Positions 32,862 through 42,102 of a stretch of DNA of 64,000 bases are shown here, piece after piece. The stretch comes from Patescibacteria group bacterium UBA2772 (GTDB lineage Bacteria > Patescibacteriota > Minisyncoccia > Moranbacterales > DUUL01), in NCBI GenBank assembly GCA_002352545.1, contig DEIO01000022.1, positions 81,417 through 145,416 on the forward strand. Direction: 5' to 3'. Position 1 is the first letter of the stretch. Each line of letters starts with the position of its first letter. The translations under genes were made by a program, and so were the position numbers. The notes below the pieces were generated by a model. The model was not told where the DNA came from, did not search any database, and worked only from the letters and a program-made list of their open reading frames with translations.

Positions 32862-33935
32862 ATGTCAAAAACCAATTTTGTTAATTTAGTGAGTGCAGTG
32901 TTGATTTTAATCTCAGCGTTTGTTTGGTTTAATTTTTTACCAACTGTTTCTGCTTGGAGGGAAACTAAGTTTGGTGTGCTTGGTGCTGAAAAAAAGCATG
33001 AATTAGAAAATCGACAACTGAATTTGAGTGATGATCTGGATGGAAAAAAAGTTGAAGGTAAAGAATTTATGACATTTGATCAGCTAGTTATTTCGATTCC
33101 AGAAGCTCCTGTGAAAAGAGAAGATTTTGGAGAGACTTATATGAGGGCAAGAAGCGCAATTGCTATTGATGCCGATGCTGGAACTATTTTGCATTACCAA
33201 AACGGTAACAGGAGGATGGCAATAGCTTCTCTGACTAAGGTTATGACAGCTATTGTTGTGGTTGAGAAAATCGAAGATTTGAACAATGAGATTGTTACGA
33301 TTGATGAAGAAATTAGATTTATCGAAGGTACAAGAGTTGGTTGTCCAAGGAGTGGATATTGTATTTCCAATAGATTACAGGTCGGAGAAAAAATTAGCGC
33401 AAGGTCCTTACTTGAGGCTATGCTTATGAATAGCGCTAATGATGCAGCAGTGGCTCTTGGAAAACACGTTGCAGGTTCACAAGCTAATTTTGCAAAGATT
33501 ATGAATGCTAAGGCTAAAGAAATTGGGCTTAGTGATACAAACTTTTGTAATCCTTCTGGGCTGGATGAAGAGGATAGACCTGGCGGATGTTATTCGACAG
33601 CTTATGATTTTGCCAGGATCTCAGCTTATGCACTAAAGTATCCAATTATTTGGGATATCATGAAATATGAAACCAAAGATATATACTCAGTTGATGGACA
33701 GATTACACATAAAATTATCAACACAGATTTGTTATTAGGACAGCTTCCTAATGTTGTGGGAGGAAAAACAGGTTTTACATATGAAGCTGGAAAATCTCTT
33801 ATGATGGCAGCGCATCATCCATTGGATAGCAATAAAAAGGTTATTGCTGTTGTGCTTGATGACAATTATAGATGGGATGATATGAAAAAAATGTTTACTT
33901 GGGTTTTTGATGCATATAATTGGCCAAAGAAATAA
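32862..33935 (+). CDS. D-alanyl-D-alanine carboxypeptidase (PBP5/DacA type)
   Basis: The ATG at 32862 is preferred over TTG 32847 because AAAGGGG lies 6 nt before it; this gives 357 aa. An N-terminal signal/anchor is followed by the serine active-site motifs SLTKVM (S-x-x-K), SAND (S-x-N) and KTG in GGKTGFTYEAGK. The family trims the terminal D-Ala of peptidoglycan stem peptides outside the membrane. The small C-terminal domain of PBP5 appears absent. mraY begins 1 nt after its stop. Confidence 0.9.
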   Translation: MSKTNFVNLVSAVLILISAFVWFNFLPTVSAWRETKFGVLGAEKKHELENRQLNLSDDLDGKKVEGKEFMTFDQLVISIPEAPVKREDFGETYMRARSAIAIDADAGTILHYQNGNRRMAIASLTKVMTAIVVVEKIEDLNNEIVTIDEEIRFIEGTRVGCPRSGYCISNRLQVGEKISARSLLEAMLMNSANDAAVALGKHVAGSQANFAKIMNAKAKEIGLSDTNFCNPSGLDEEDRPGGCYSTAYDFARISAYALKYPIIWDIMKYETKDIYSVDGQITHKIINTDLLLGQLPNVVGGKTGFTYEAGKSLMMAAHHPLDSNKKVIAVVLDDNYRWDDMKKMFTWVFDAYNWPKK

Positions 33936-33936
33936 T

Positions 33937-35037
33937 ATGGTGATTTCACATTTGCAGACACATCCAGAAGTATTAGCCGCAATAAAGATTTTGTCGTTGG
34001 CTATTTTGTCTTTTACATTAGCTATGGCACTTACGCCTATATTGGCTCATTTTTTGTATAAGTATAAAATCGGAATTAAGATCAAGAAAAGATCAGTTTC
34101 TGGTAAAAAACTTTCTTATGTAAGTAAATTACACGCTCATAAGAGTGGAACTCCAACGATGGGAGGAATTTTAATTTGGGGAACAGTCTTTATACTAGCG
34201 TTTATTATGTATTTTTTAGCTCCTTTTTTATCTGAACAGCTAAAGAATGTGTGGGTGAGTAGGCTCGATTTTGTTAGTAGGAGCCAAACATGGTTACCAC
34301 TTTTTGCTCTTGCTACTACAGCTATTTTGGGGCTTGCAGATGATTGGATGAGTATCAAGAATATTGGTTCAAATAAAGGTGGTGGAATGAGGTTTACTTG
34401 GAGGTTATTTTGGATAATTGCGATATCAATTTTTGGTGGATGGTGGTTCTATAGTAAACTTGGCTGGGATGCGATACATATACCTGCAATTGGAGATTTT
34501 ATAATTGGACTTTGGTATATTCCGCTTTTTGTTTCTGTAATTGTGGTAACGGCTGTTTCCTCTAATGAAACTGATGGTTTAGATGGTCTTAATGCTGGAA
34601 TTTTAGCGCAAGCCTTTGCTTCTTTTGCTGTTATTTCAGTTGTGCAAGGTAGAATGAATCTAGCCGCATTTTGTGCGGTGGTGGCAGGAGCAACGTTGGC
34701 ATTCTTATGGTTTAACTTTTATCCAGCAAGATTTTTTATGGGTGATACTGGTGCTGTTTCTCTGGGTGCTACATTGGGAGTTGTTGCACTTTTAACAAAT
34801 TCAGTAATCGCATTACCGTTTATTGTTAGTGTTTATTTTTTTGAATCCATCTCTGTTGTTGTTCAGTTAGTTTCCAAAAAGATTTTCAAAAGAAAAGTTT
34901 TTTTAGCTGCACCGATTCATCATCATTTTGAAGCAAGGGGCTGGCATGAAACAAAAGTGACTGTGCGTTTTTGGATTATTAATGCAGCAATAGGAGTTGT
35001 TGGTCTTTTGATTGGGATTATCGGTTCTGGTACTTAA
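33937..35037 (+). CDS. mraY: phospho-N-acetylmuramoyl-pentapeptide transferase
   Basis: The ATG at 33937 starts MVISHLQTHPEVLAAIK, 366 aa. About 10 membrane helices carry the MraY signatures: KSGTPTMGGILIWG, ADDWMSIK (catalytic Asp pair), ETDGLDGLNAGI, FMGDTGAVSLG and IHHHFEARGWHETKV. It transfers phospho-MurNAc-pentapeptide to undecaprenyl phosphate, making lipid I. It is the first of the scattered dcw genes in the window. Confidence 0.95.
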   Translation: MVISHLQTHPEVLAAIKILSLAILSFTLAMALTPILAHFLYKYKIGIKIKKRSVSGKKLSYVSKLHAHKSGTPTMGGILIWGTVFILAFIMYFLAPFLSEQLKNVWVSRLDFVSRSQTWLPLFALATTAILGLADDWMSIKNIGSNKGGGMRFTWRLFWIIAISIFGGWWFYSKLGWDAIHIPAIGDFIIGLWYIPLFVSVIVVTAVSSNETDGLDGLNAGILAQAFASFAVISVVQGRMNLAAFCAVVAGATLAFLWFNFYPARFFMGDTGAVSLGATLGVVALLTNSVIALPFIVSVYFFESISVVVQLVSKKIFKRKVFLAAPIHHHFEARGWHETKVTVRFWIINAAIGVVGLLIGIIGSGT

Positions 35038-35072
35038 GGTTGAGATATAAATATATTTAAAATAAAATTTTT

Positions 35073-36023
35073 ATGAAAGCAAGTGATAAAAAAATATCAA
35101 TTGTTGTTCCTATTTATAATGAGGGAGAAAATATTGAAAATTTACATAAAGAGATTGTTTCTGTGGTTAGAACTAATAAGCTAGATGCAGAAATTATTTT
35201 TATAGATGATGGAAGTGATGATAATACTGTAGAGATTGCTAAAAAATTAACTCCTCTTAAATTGATTGTTTTTAGGCGAAATTTTGGACAGACTGCTGCA
35301 ATGGATGCAGGAATAAAAGCTGTTAATGGAGAAATTATTGTGACTATGGACGGTGATTTGCAGAATGATCCTAATGATATTTTGGCACTTTTGAATAAAA
35401 TGGATGAAGGATTCGATATTGTTTCTGGATGGAGGAAAAATCGCAAAGACCCATTTATGAAGAAGTTTCTTTCGAGAGGTGCTGATAAATTGCGGAAGAT
35501 TTTTATAAACGATCAGATTAGCGATAGCGGTTGTTCATTGAAAGTTTATAAAGCAGAATGTTTCAGAGGTGTTGATTTATATGGAGAAATGCATCGATTT
35601 ATTCCTGCTATTTTGAGGATTAAAGGTTTTAAAATTGGGGAAGTAGTTGTTAATCATCGATCAAGGGTTGCTGGTGTTACAAAATATAATTATAAAAGAT
35701 TAGCCAAGGGGTTATTAGATTTGGTGGGAGTTTGGTTTTGGCGGAAATACGCAAATAGACCACTTCATCTTTTTGGTGGAATTGGTGCAATCATGAGTTT
35801 TATTGGAATTGCGCTTTTGGTGTGGATGGCAGTTGAGAAAATATTTCTTGGTGGTGCCATTGGAAATCGAATATGGCCAATCATTGGGGTGTTGTTTTTG
35901 ATATTAGGAATTCAATTTTTTGTTTCTGGAGTGATTGCGGATATTGCAGTTAAAACTTATTACACGACAAAAAAGGAAACAGTTTATTTGATAAGAGATA
36001 TTATTGAGAATAAAAGATTATAA
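35073..36023 (+). CDS. GT2 glycosyltransferase with two C-terminal membrane helices (DPM1/GtrB type)
   Basis: The 316-aa protein has a GT-A fold: SIVVPIYNEGENI, IFIDDGSDDNT, the D-x-D in TMDGDLQNDP and the QTAAMDAGI region. It ends with two membrane helices (about residues 235-257 and 265-292). Such enzymes move a sugar from a nucleotide donor to undecaprenyl or dolichyl phosphate. The specific sugar is unknown. It follows mraY by 35 nt. Confidence 0.88.
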   Translation: MKASDKKISIVVPIYNEGENIENLHKEIVSVVRTNKLDAEIIFIDDGSDDNTVEIAKKLTPLKLIVFRRNFGQTAAMDAGIKAVNGEIIVTMDGDLQNDPNDILALLNKMDEGFDIVSGWRKNRKDPFMKKFLSRGADKLRKIFINDQISDSGCSLKVYKAECFRGVDLYGEMHRFIPAILRIKGFKIGEVVVNHRSRVAGVTKYNYKRLAKGLLDLVGVWFWRKYANRPLHLFGGIGAIMSFIGIALLVWMAVEKIFLGGAIGNRIWPIIGVLFLILGIQFFVSGVIADIAVKTYYTTKKETVYLIRDIIENKRL

Positions 36024-36105
36024 GATAATTTAGAATATATTGCTTGATTGTTGAGTTTTTGGTTTATGATGATTTTGCTATTATATTAGATTGAAATAGA
36101 GGTCA

Positions 36106-36131
36106 CTATAGAGACTTCTATAGATGTCTCT
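36106..36131. promoter_or_regulatory. palindrome before the AbrB-like gene; 21-nt repeat shared with 9307-9327
   Basis: AGAGAC (36110-36115) pairs with GTCTCT (36126-36131), followed by AAAAAA. An extended -10 (TGCTATTAT, 36077-36085) lies upstream. Positions 36106-36126 are identical to 9307-9327. AbrB-fold regulators often bind their own upstream palindromes, so an autoregulatory operator is plausible. Confidence 0.5.
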
Positions 36132-36148
36132 AAAAAATAAAAAAAGCA

Positions 36149-36313
36149 ATGAAAAAAATTGTACACAAATTAAAGAAAACCAGTAAATATAGTTACAGTT
36201 TAACGCTTCCTAAAGAATTGGTAGAAAAATATGGTTGGAAAGCTAAGCAGAAACTGACAATTCAGGACAAAGGTAGAGGAGCTTTAGAAATAAAGGATTG
36301 GAGGAAGAAATAA
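36149..36313 (+). CDS. SpoVT-AbrB/MazE-type small DNA-binding protein, 54 aa
   Basis: The ORF runs from ATG 36149 to TAA 36311. The protein begins MKKIVHKLKKTSKYSYSL, continues with TLPKELVEKYGWKAKQKL and ends EIKDWRKK. The S/T-LPKELV-x3-GW-x3-Q-x-L pattern is the swapped-hairpin AbrB fold used by MazE antitoxins and small regulators. No toxin gene follows. Many Patescibacteria encode very similar lone proteins, to my knowledge. It could act on the palindrome in its own leader. Confidence 0.75.
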   Translation: MKKIVHKLKKTSKYSYSLTLPKELVEKYGWKAKQKLTIQDKGRGALEIKDWRKK

Positions 36314-36374
36314 CGTGGGTGTAGTTGTCGATTGTTGTGATGAAAATATTGATGGTGAATTGATGAATCTTCTC

Positions 36375-36403
36375 TTGAAAAGTAGCTAGGATTACGTTAT
36401 AAT
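36375..36403 (+). promoter_or_regulatory. promoter of the membrane protein-gyrB unit
   Basis: TTGAAA (36375-36380), 17 nt, TATAAT (36398-36403); about 80 nt of leader before the ATG at 36484. Confidence 0.7.
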
Positions 36404-36483
36404 GTATCTAGTTGATTTTGGAAATTGAGGAGGGGGTAATTCAAACAAGATCACGGATTTTTAAAATAAATTTTATAAATTGA

Positions 36484-36870
36484 ATGTCGATGGGAGCATT
36501 TCTTTGGGGAATGCGGCTTGTTATGTTAGTTGGATTCATGGGAGTCGTTGGAATGATTTTTTCGTTTACTCCATATTTTAACACAAAAACCTTTGAAATA
36601 AACTACTTTGTAGTAGGTTTATTCTATTTTTGTTTATTTTTGTTTTTGATGGGCATGTTCTCTCTTTTTTTATTTCGTATAAAAAACAGAGATGAAAATG
36701 AAGATGAAGCAAGGACTAATGCAGGAATTTCTTTCCGTCAGGGTTTTTTGTTAAGTTTAATGGTTTTAGGACTTTTAGTCTTACAGAGTTTAAGAATTTT
36801 AGTTTGGTGGGACGGATTGTTGATTGTTGGGGTTGTGATGATAGCGGAATTGTACTACTTAATGAAATAA
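36484..36870 (+). CDS. hypothetical membrane protein upstream of gyrB, 128 aa
   Basis: It has about four membrane helices (residues about 10-30, 40-65, 85-103, 108-127) with a charged cytoplasmic loop FRIKNRDENEDEARTN. No family is recognised. It shares the strong promoter at 36375 with gyrB, which starts 43 nt downstream. Confidence 0.7.
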   Translation: MSMGAFLWGMRLVMLVGFMGVVGMIFSFTPYFNTKTFEINYFVVGLFYFCLFLFLMGMFSLFLFRIKNRDENEDEARTNAGISFRQGFLLSLMVLGLLVLQSLRILVWWDGLLIVGVVMIAELYYLMK

Positions 36871-36913
36871 TGTTAGAGGTTAATTAATAACAAGGGGAAT
36901 AATAAAAAGAAAA

Positions 36914-38908
36914 ATGGTAAAGAAAGAAAGAACAAGCAACGAATATACTGCTAAATCCATTCAGGTGTTGGAAGGTCTTGAGCCAGTGAGAAAACGTCCA
37001 GGAATGTATATTGGAGGAACTTCTTTGGAGGGATTGCATCATCTTATTTGGGAAATTGTTGCAAATTCAATTGATGAAGCAATGGCTGGCTATGGAAAAT
37101 ATATCGAAATTACAATCGGGAAAGATGACTCAGTTATGGTTAAGGATCAAGGACGTGGGATTCCAGTTGACAAGCATAAGCAAACAGGTTTAACAGCATT
37201 GGAGACAATATTCACAAAGTTACATGCAGGAGGAAAATTTGGTGGTGCTGATACCGGATACAAAGTTTCTGGTGGCCTTCATGGTGTAGGTGCTTCAGTA
37301 GTAAATGCATTATCTGTTATAACTAGAGCGGAGATTCATAAAAGTGGTAAAATTTGGGTACAAGAATATTCTCAAGGTAAAACACTTGGTAGAATACAAG
37401 CTGTTGGAAAGACTGACAAAACAGGTTCTATTATATCTTTTAAACCAGATCCTGAAATTTTTCCTGAAATTGAGTGGAATTGGAAAACAGTTGTTGATTA
37501 TATAAGACAGCAAGCTTATCTAACAAAAGGTGTTCATTTTAAATTAACTGATGAGAGATTTGAAGATCCAAAACAAAACAGAAGTATCGGATTTTGTTTT
37601 GATGGTGGAATCAAATCATTTGTTCAGTTTGCAAATCGAAAAAAAGATATTGTAAATCCAAATATTTTTTATGTAGAAAAGGAAAAAGATAATATGATTG
37701 TTGAGGTTGCTATGCAATATCAAGATTCTTTTAAAGACAAAGTTTCTTCTTTTGCTAATAACATTCCAACGATTGAAGGTGGAATGCACGAAACTGGATT
37801 TAGAGCTTCTTTGACTAGGGTTATCAACGATTACGCAAGAAAGAATAATATTTTAAGAGAGAAAGAAAACAATCTAACGTCAGATGATGTTAGAGAAGGT
37901 TTGACAGCTGTTGTTTCTGTGAAGCTTCAAGATCCTCAATTTGAAGGTCAGACAAAATCAAAACTTGGGAACTCAGAAGCAAGGACGATTACTAGTGCTG
38001 TTGTGTCAGAAGGATTAAATGAATATTTCGAAGAGAATCCACAAGATGCAAAGATGATTATTATGAAAGGTCTCATTTCAGCGAAGGCTCGTTTGGCTGC
38101 AAAGGCTGCAAAAGATGCAGTTGTGAGAAAAGGTGTTTTGGAAGGAATGACTTTGCCAGGGAAATTATCGGATTGTTCTTCTCGTGATGCCTCAAAAACA
38201 GAGCTATATATTGTGGAGGGAGATTCTGCTGGAGGAAGTGCCAAGCAAGGAAGGGATCGAAAAATACAAGCTATTTTGCCGCTTAAAGGTAAAATTTTGA
38301 ATGTTGAAAAGGCAAGGTTAGATAGAATGCTTGCATCTCAAGAGATTAAATCTTTAGTTATTGCACTTGGTGCTGGAATCGGAGATCAACTTAATTTTGA
38401 TAAATTGCGTTATCATCGGATCATCATTATGACAGATGCAGATGTCGACGGTTCTCATATTAGAACTTTGCTATTAACGCTTTTCTATCGTCATTTTGAG
38501 GAACTTATCAGAAGAGGTTACATATATATCGCACAGCCACCTTTGTATCAAATCAAAGAAGGAAAGAAAGAACATTATGTATATACAGATGAAGAAAAGG
38601 AAGAGGTTTTGAAAGCTATTGCTAAGAGGAAAGGTGCTTGGGTTGAAGGTGTAATTGATGAAGAAAATGAAGAGTTCAAGAAAATTTTAGGAGTTGGAAT
38701 ACAAAGATACAAGGGTCTTGGTGAAATGAACCCTGAACAGCTTTGGAACACAACAATGAATCCAGAGACTCGAGTGATGTTGCAGATATCAATTGAAGAT
38801 GCTGAGAAGGCTGATCAGGCTTTCAATGTTCTGATGGGAAGTGAAGTTGCTCCACGAAAGAAGTTTATTCAGTCTCATGCAAACAAAGTTCAAAACTTAG
38901 ATGTCTAA
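36914..38908 (+). CDS. gyrB: DNA gyrase subunit B
   Basis: The 664-aa type IIA topoisomerase ATPase subunit has the N-terminal RKRPGMYIGGTSLEGLHHLIWEIVANSIDEA, the ATP-lid HAGGKFGG and the GVGASVVNALS loop. The Toprim domain has EGDSAGGSAKQGRDR and DADVDGSHIRTLLLT, and the C-terminus has QRYKGLGEMNPEQLW. It works with GyrA, not in this window, to add negative supercoils. The length lacks the large enterobacterial insertion. ParE cannot be strictly excluded. Confidence 0.92.
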   Translation: MVKKERTSNEYTAKSIQVLEGLEPVRKRPGMYIGGTSLEGLHHLIWEIVANSIDEAMAGYGKYIEITIGKDDSVMVKDQGRGIPVDKHKQTGLTALETIFTKLHAGGKFGGADTGYKVSGGLHGVGASVVNALSVITRAEIHKSGKIWVQEYSQGKTLGRIQAVGKTDKTGSIISFKPDPEIFPEIEWNWKTVVDYIRQQAYLTKGVHFKLTDERFEDPKQNRSIGFCFDGGIKSFVQFANRKKDIVNPNIFYVEKEKDNMIVEVAMQYQDSFKDKVSSFANNIPTIEGGMHETGFRASLTRVINDYARKNNILREKENNLTSDDVREGLTAVVSVKLQDPQFEGQTKSKLGNSEARTITSAVVSEGLNEYFEENPQDAKMIIMKGLISAKARLAAKAAKDAVVRKGVLEGMTLPGKLSDCSSRDASKTELYIVEGDSAGGSAKQGRDRKIQAILPLKGKILNVEKARLDRMLASQEIKSLVIALGAGIGDQLNFDKLRYHRIIIMTDADVDGSHIRTLLLTLFYRHFEELIRRGYIYIAQPPLYQIKEGKKEHYVYTDEEKEEVLKAIAKRKGAWVEGVIDEENEEFKKILGVGIQRYKGLGEMNPEQLWNTTMNPETRVMLQISIEDAEKADQAFNVLMGSEVAPRKKFIQSHANKVQNLDV

Positions 38909-38949
38909 AGTTGAAAAATTTAGGTTGAGTATTAAGATAAAAATAAAAA

Positions 38950-39198
38950 ATAAAAAACAAAATCATTCCCATTTGTCTAATCGTTATCATTGCAGTATTA
39001 GTTAAAATTTTTGAAGGCGTGCTCCCTGGTGAAATAGTGAATGAGCTTTTGAAAATGATAATTTTTCGAGAAAAATTTGAAATAGTTTTTGTAGTTTTAC
39101 AATGGATTTCTGTAATCTTTTTTCCTCTAAGTGTGATTGTTTCAATAATTTCTGGCCCAATGTATTTTTTTTGTGAGAAAAGACATTGTAAAATCTAA
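38950..39198 (+). CDS. small membrane protein without a standard start codon, 82 codons
   Basis: The frame opens after a stop at 38944. The first codons are ATA-AAA-AAC-AAA-ATC, which would read MKNKIIPICLIVIIAVLVKIF if ATA were ATG. The product has two hydrophobic segments and ends MYFFCEKRHCKI. Either ATA (or a downstream GTG/TTG) is used, or the gene has lost its start. It fills part of the 468-nt gap between gyrB and gap. Confidence 0.4.
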   Translation: MKNKIIPICLIVIIAVLVKIFEGVLPGEIVNELLKMIIFREKFEIVFVVLQWISVIFFPLSVIVSIISGPMYFFCEKRHCKI

Positions 39199-39199
39199 G

Positions 39200-39301
39200 A
39201 TGGTGAAAAAATATATTAAATATTCAGTATTAGGTATTTTCGGGTCTTTTGCTTTGTATCTATTAGTAATTTTGATAAGAATTCTTTTTTTAGTGGTATA
39301 G
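39200..39301 (+). CDS. very small hydrophobic ORF, 33 aa
   Basis: ATG 39200 begins one base after the preceding frame's stop. The product MVKKYIKYSVLGIFGSFALY... is one membrane helix with a basic N-terminus. Tight spacing to the preceding frame supports a real pair. Size alone makes this tentative. Confidence 0.35.
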   Translation: MVKKYIKYSVLGIFGSFALYLLVILIRILFLVV

Positions 39302-39376
39302 TGCAATAATATTTATAATATTCATAGTTTTTTATAATTTTACTAGTCTGTAATATTAAAAATTAAAAATAAAAAA

Positions 39377-40375
39377 ATGAAAGTAGCTATAAATGGCTTT
39401 GGTCGAATTGGACGACCTGTGTTGAAGATTTCGCTAGATAATCCCAATGTTGAGGTTGTAGCGATTAATGATCTTGGTGACATTGAAACCCTTGCGTATC
39501 TTCTGAAATATGACACTTCATATGGTGTTTATCCAAAGGATGTCAAAATTGAAAACGGAAATCTTATTGTTAATGGCAAAGAAATCAAGGTTTTTGCCGA
39601 GAAAGATCCAAAACAACTTCCATGGGAGGAATTAGGAGTGGAACTTGTTTTTGAATGTACGGGTATATTTAAAGATAGGGAGAGTGCTTCAGGACACATT
39701 GAAGCTGGAGCGAAACAAGTTCTTATCTCTGCACCGACAAAAGACGATAGTTTGAAAACAATCGTGTTGGGTGTTAATGATAAGGATGTTATGGATGGTG
39801 ACGAGATTCTTTCGATGGCATCTTGTACAACAAATTGCATTGCACCAATAATGAAGGTATTAGAGGACAAATTTGGAATTGAGAAATCTTTGATGACAAC
39901 AATTCATAGTTATACTTCAACGCAGTCTCTTATTGATGGACCTTCAAAGAAAAAACTCAGAGAAGGGCGAGCTGCTGCTTTGAATATCATTCCTTCAACA
40001 ACAGGTGCTGCACTTGCATCAGCAAAAACAATTCCAGAATTAAAGGGTATTTTCGATGGAATGGCATTTAGAGTTCCAACTGCAGTTGGTTCAGTTAGTG
40101 ACATTGTCGTATTGCTGAAAAAAGATGTTACAGAAGATGATGTAAATGATGCACTCGAAGAAGCTTCAAATGGTTCAATGAATGGAGTTATGCTTGTTAC
40201 TGATGAATCTCTTGTTTCACACGACATTGTTGGGAACAGTTATTCTACTATTGTTCAAAAAGATCTTACAAAAGTAGTAGGAGGAAATATGGTAAAAATT
40301 GTTGGATGGTATGATAACGAATGGGGATATTCAACAAGACTAGTTGATTTGGCTGTAAATTTATTCCATAAATAA
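39377..40375 (+). CDS. gap: glyceraldehyde-3-phosphate dehydrogenase, type I
   Basis: The 332-aa glycolytic enzyme has the Rossmann start NGFGRIGRPVLKISL, INDLGD for NAD binding, the catalytic Cys in ASCTTNCIAP (about residue 153), HSYTSTQ and the C-terminal WYDNEWGYSTRLVDL. It oxidises GAP to 1,3-bisphosphoglycerate. It is monocistronic with a terminator right after. Complete and standard. Confidence 0.96.
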   Translation: MKVAINGFGRIGRPVLKISLDNPNVEVVAINDLGDIETLAYLLKYDTSYGVYPKDVKIENGNLIVNGKEIKVFAEKDPKQLPWEELGVELVFECTGIFKDRESASGHIEAGAKQVLISAPTKDDSLKTIVLGVNDKDVMDGDEILSMASCTTNCIAPIMKVLEDKFGIEKSLMTTIHSYTSTQSLIDGPSKKKLREGRAAALNIIPSTTGAALASAKTIPELKGIFDGMAFRVPTAVGSVSDIVVLLKKDVTEDDVNDALEEASNGSMNGVMLVTDESLVSHDIVGNSYSTIVQKDLTKVVGGNMVKIVGWYDNEWGYSTRLVDLAVNLFHK

Positions 40376-40388
40376 ATTTTTCTCATGT

Positions 40389-40424
40389 AAAAGTCCATTT
40401 TCGTTAAGGGAGTGGACTTTTTTT
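40389..40424 (+). terminator. terminator of gap
   Basis: AAAAGTCCA (40389-40397) pairs with TGGACTTTT (40413-40421), followed by more T. Confidence 0.82.
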
Positions 40425-40658
40425 GTTTGTAACAATGGTTTTGAATAACATGGATATAAGTTTATCAGAGTACGGATTTAAGACAACGTAAAACAAAAGA
40501 TGGTTCTTGCAATAAATCATCAAATGCTTCATAGTTAAAGTAATAGTAGGAAACAAAACAAAAGCAGAATATCGCCTTGATTGTGATTTAAATTTATACA
40601 CCTTAGGCAGTATCCTGTTTTTAAGAATCTAATTATAACAGTAAAATTGAAAGTTATT

Positions 40659-42059
40659 ATGAATTTGAAAAATAAAAAAGTTACCGTTATGGGAATTGGT
40701 TTGCATGGTGGCGGTGTGGCTATAATTCAATGGTTATCAAAACAAGGTGCGAGAATTGTTGCAACTGACAAAAAATCTGCAAAAGAATTAGACGTATCTA
40801 TCGTGAAAATTAAAAAGTTGAAAAACGTAAAAATAGTTACGGGCCAACACAGGTTAGAAGACTTTACTCATTCTGATCTTGTAATAAAAAATCCAACAGT
40901 TCCTTGGACAAATAAATATATAAAAGCGGCAATTGAAAATAAAGTGCCAGTTGAAATGGATTCAAGTTTGTTTATGCAACTTTGTCCAACAGAGAATATT
41001 ATTGGTGTAACTGGAACAAAGGGTAAGACAACCACATCTTTGATTTTAGCGCACATTCTAGAAGAAGCTGGAAAACAAGTTGTTAAAGTTGGAATTGGGC
41101 AAGAGGCAGTTATGAATAAATTGAGTCAGATAAAGAAGGATTCATGGGTTGTTTTTGAGTTATCTTCTTGGCGTCTTAGTGTTATGAGTTTGATTAAGAA
41201 AAGTCCAAAATTTGCAATAATTACAAATATTTTTCCAGATCATCTAAACTATTACGCTTCAATGGAAAAATATGTTTTGGATAAAGAGAATATCTTCAAA
41301 TTTCAAAAAGAAGGTGATATTTTGGTTACCAATTATGATCAAGTTGAATATTTTGAACAATTTTCTGAGTTATCAAAAGGTGAAGTATTTTCCTATTCTA
41401 AAGAAACTGGGGATTTTGAAAAAGGTATTTTTGTTCGAGATGATAGTATTTTTTTCAAAAAAGATAACAAGGAAGAGCTTTTATTTGAGATTGGTGAAAT
41501 ATCTTTACGGGGGAAGCATAATCTAGCAAATGTTTTAGCAGCGAGTGTTATTGCGAAGTTAATTGGTGTTTCCACTGTAAATATCAGAAATTCAATCTCA
41601 ACTTTTTTAGGAGTAAAACATCGGTTGGAATATGTTGGTAAGAAAACTGGTGTTGCTTATTATAATGATACAACAGCGACAACACCGGAATCTGCTGTTG
41701 TTGGAATTGAAGCTTTTACTAGACCAATACACCTTATTTGTGGTGGTTCTAATAAGAAGTTAGACCTTCGTTTACTGGCTAGAAAGATTGCATTAGATGA
41801 AAATGTAGTTTCAATTTCACTTTTACAAGGAGAGGCGACTGAATCATTGATTAAACTTCTAAGAGAGTTTGATGGAGCCTCAGCTAAAATAAAGGGACTA
41901 TATGATAGTATGGATGGAGTTGTGGAGAGTTTGTCATTAACAGCAAAAGAAGGGGAAATAGTATTGCTTTCTCCTGGTTGTGCAAGCTTTGGAATGTTTG
42001 TAAATGAATTTGACAGAGGAGATCAGTTTAAGGAATCTGTGGATAATATTGAAGTTTAA
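40659..42059 (+). CDS. murD: UDP-N-acetylmuramoyl-L-alanine:D-glutamate ligase
   Basis: The ATG at 40659 (MNLKNKKVTVMGIGLHGGG) gives 466 aa; TTG 40647 would add four residues. It is a Mur ligase with UDP-binding N-terminal domain, ATP loop GVTGTKGKTTTSLI, NIFPDHLNYYASMEKY and C-terminal LICGGSNKKLDL. The MurD N-terminus and order before mltG and rodA support MurD over other Mur ligases. It adds D-Glu to UDP-MurNAc-L-Ala in the cytoplasm. Confidence 0.9.
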   Translation: MNLKNKKVTVMGIGLHGGGVAIIQWLSKQGARIVATDKKSAKELDVSIVKIKKLKNVKIVTGQHRLEDFTHSDLVIKNPTVPWTNKYIKAAIENKVPVEMDSSLFMQLCPTENIIGVTGTKGKTTTSLILAHILEEAGKQVVKVGIGQEAVMNKLSQIKKDSWVVFELSSWRLSVMSLIKKSPKFAIITNIFPDHLNYYASMEKYVLDKENIFKFQKEGDILVTNYDQVEYFEQFSELSKGEVFSYSKETGDFEKGIFVRDDSIFFKKDNKEELLFEIGEISLRGKHNLANVLAASVIAKLIGVSTVNIRNSISTFLGVKHRLEYVGKKTGVAYYNDTTATTPESAVVGIEAFTRPIHLICGGSNKKLDLRLLARKIALDENVVSISLLQGEATESLIKLLREFDGASAKIKGLYDSMDGVVESLSLTAKEGEIVLLSPGCASFGMFVNEFDRGDQFKESVDNIEV

Positions 42060-42102
42060 ATTACTATTTAATTAAATATAAAAGAGGGTAAAATTTAATA
42101 AA

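Noticed and set aside
40404..40601. 65-aa minus-strand ORF after gap
   Set aside because: It begins in an A/T-rich gap and reads into the gap terminator; no ribosome site or recognisable segment.
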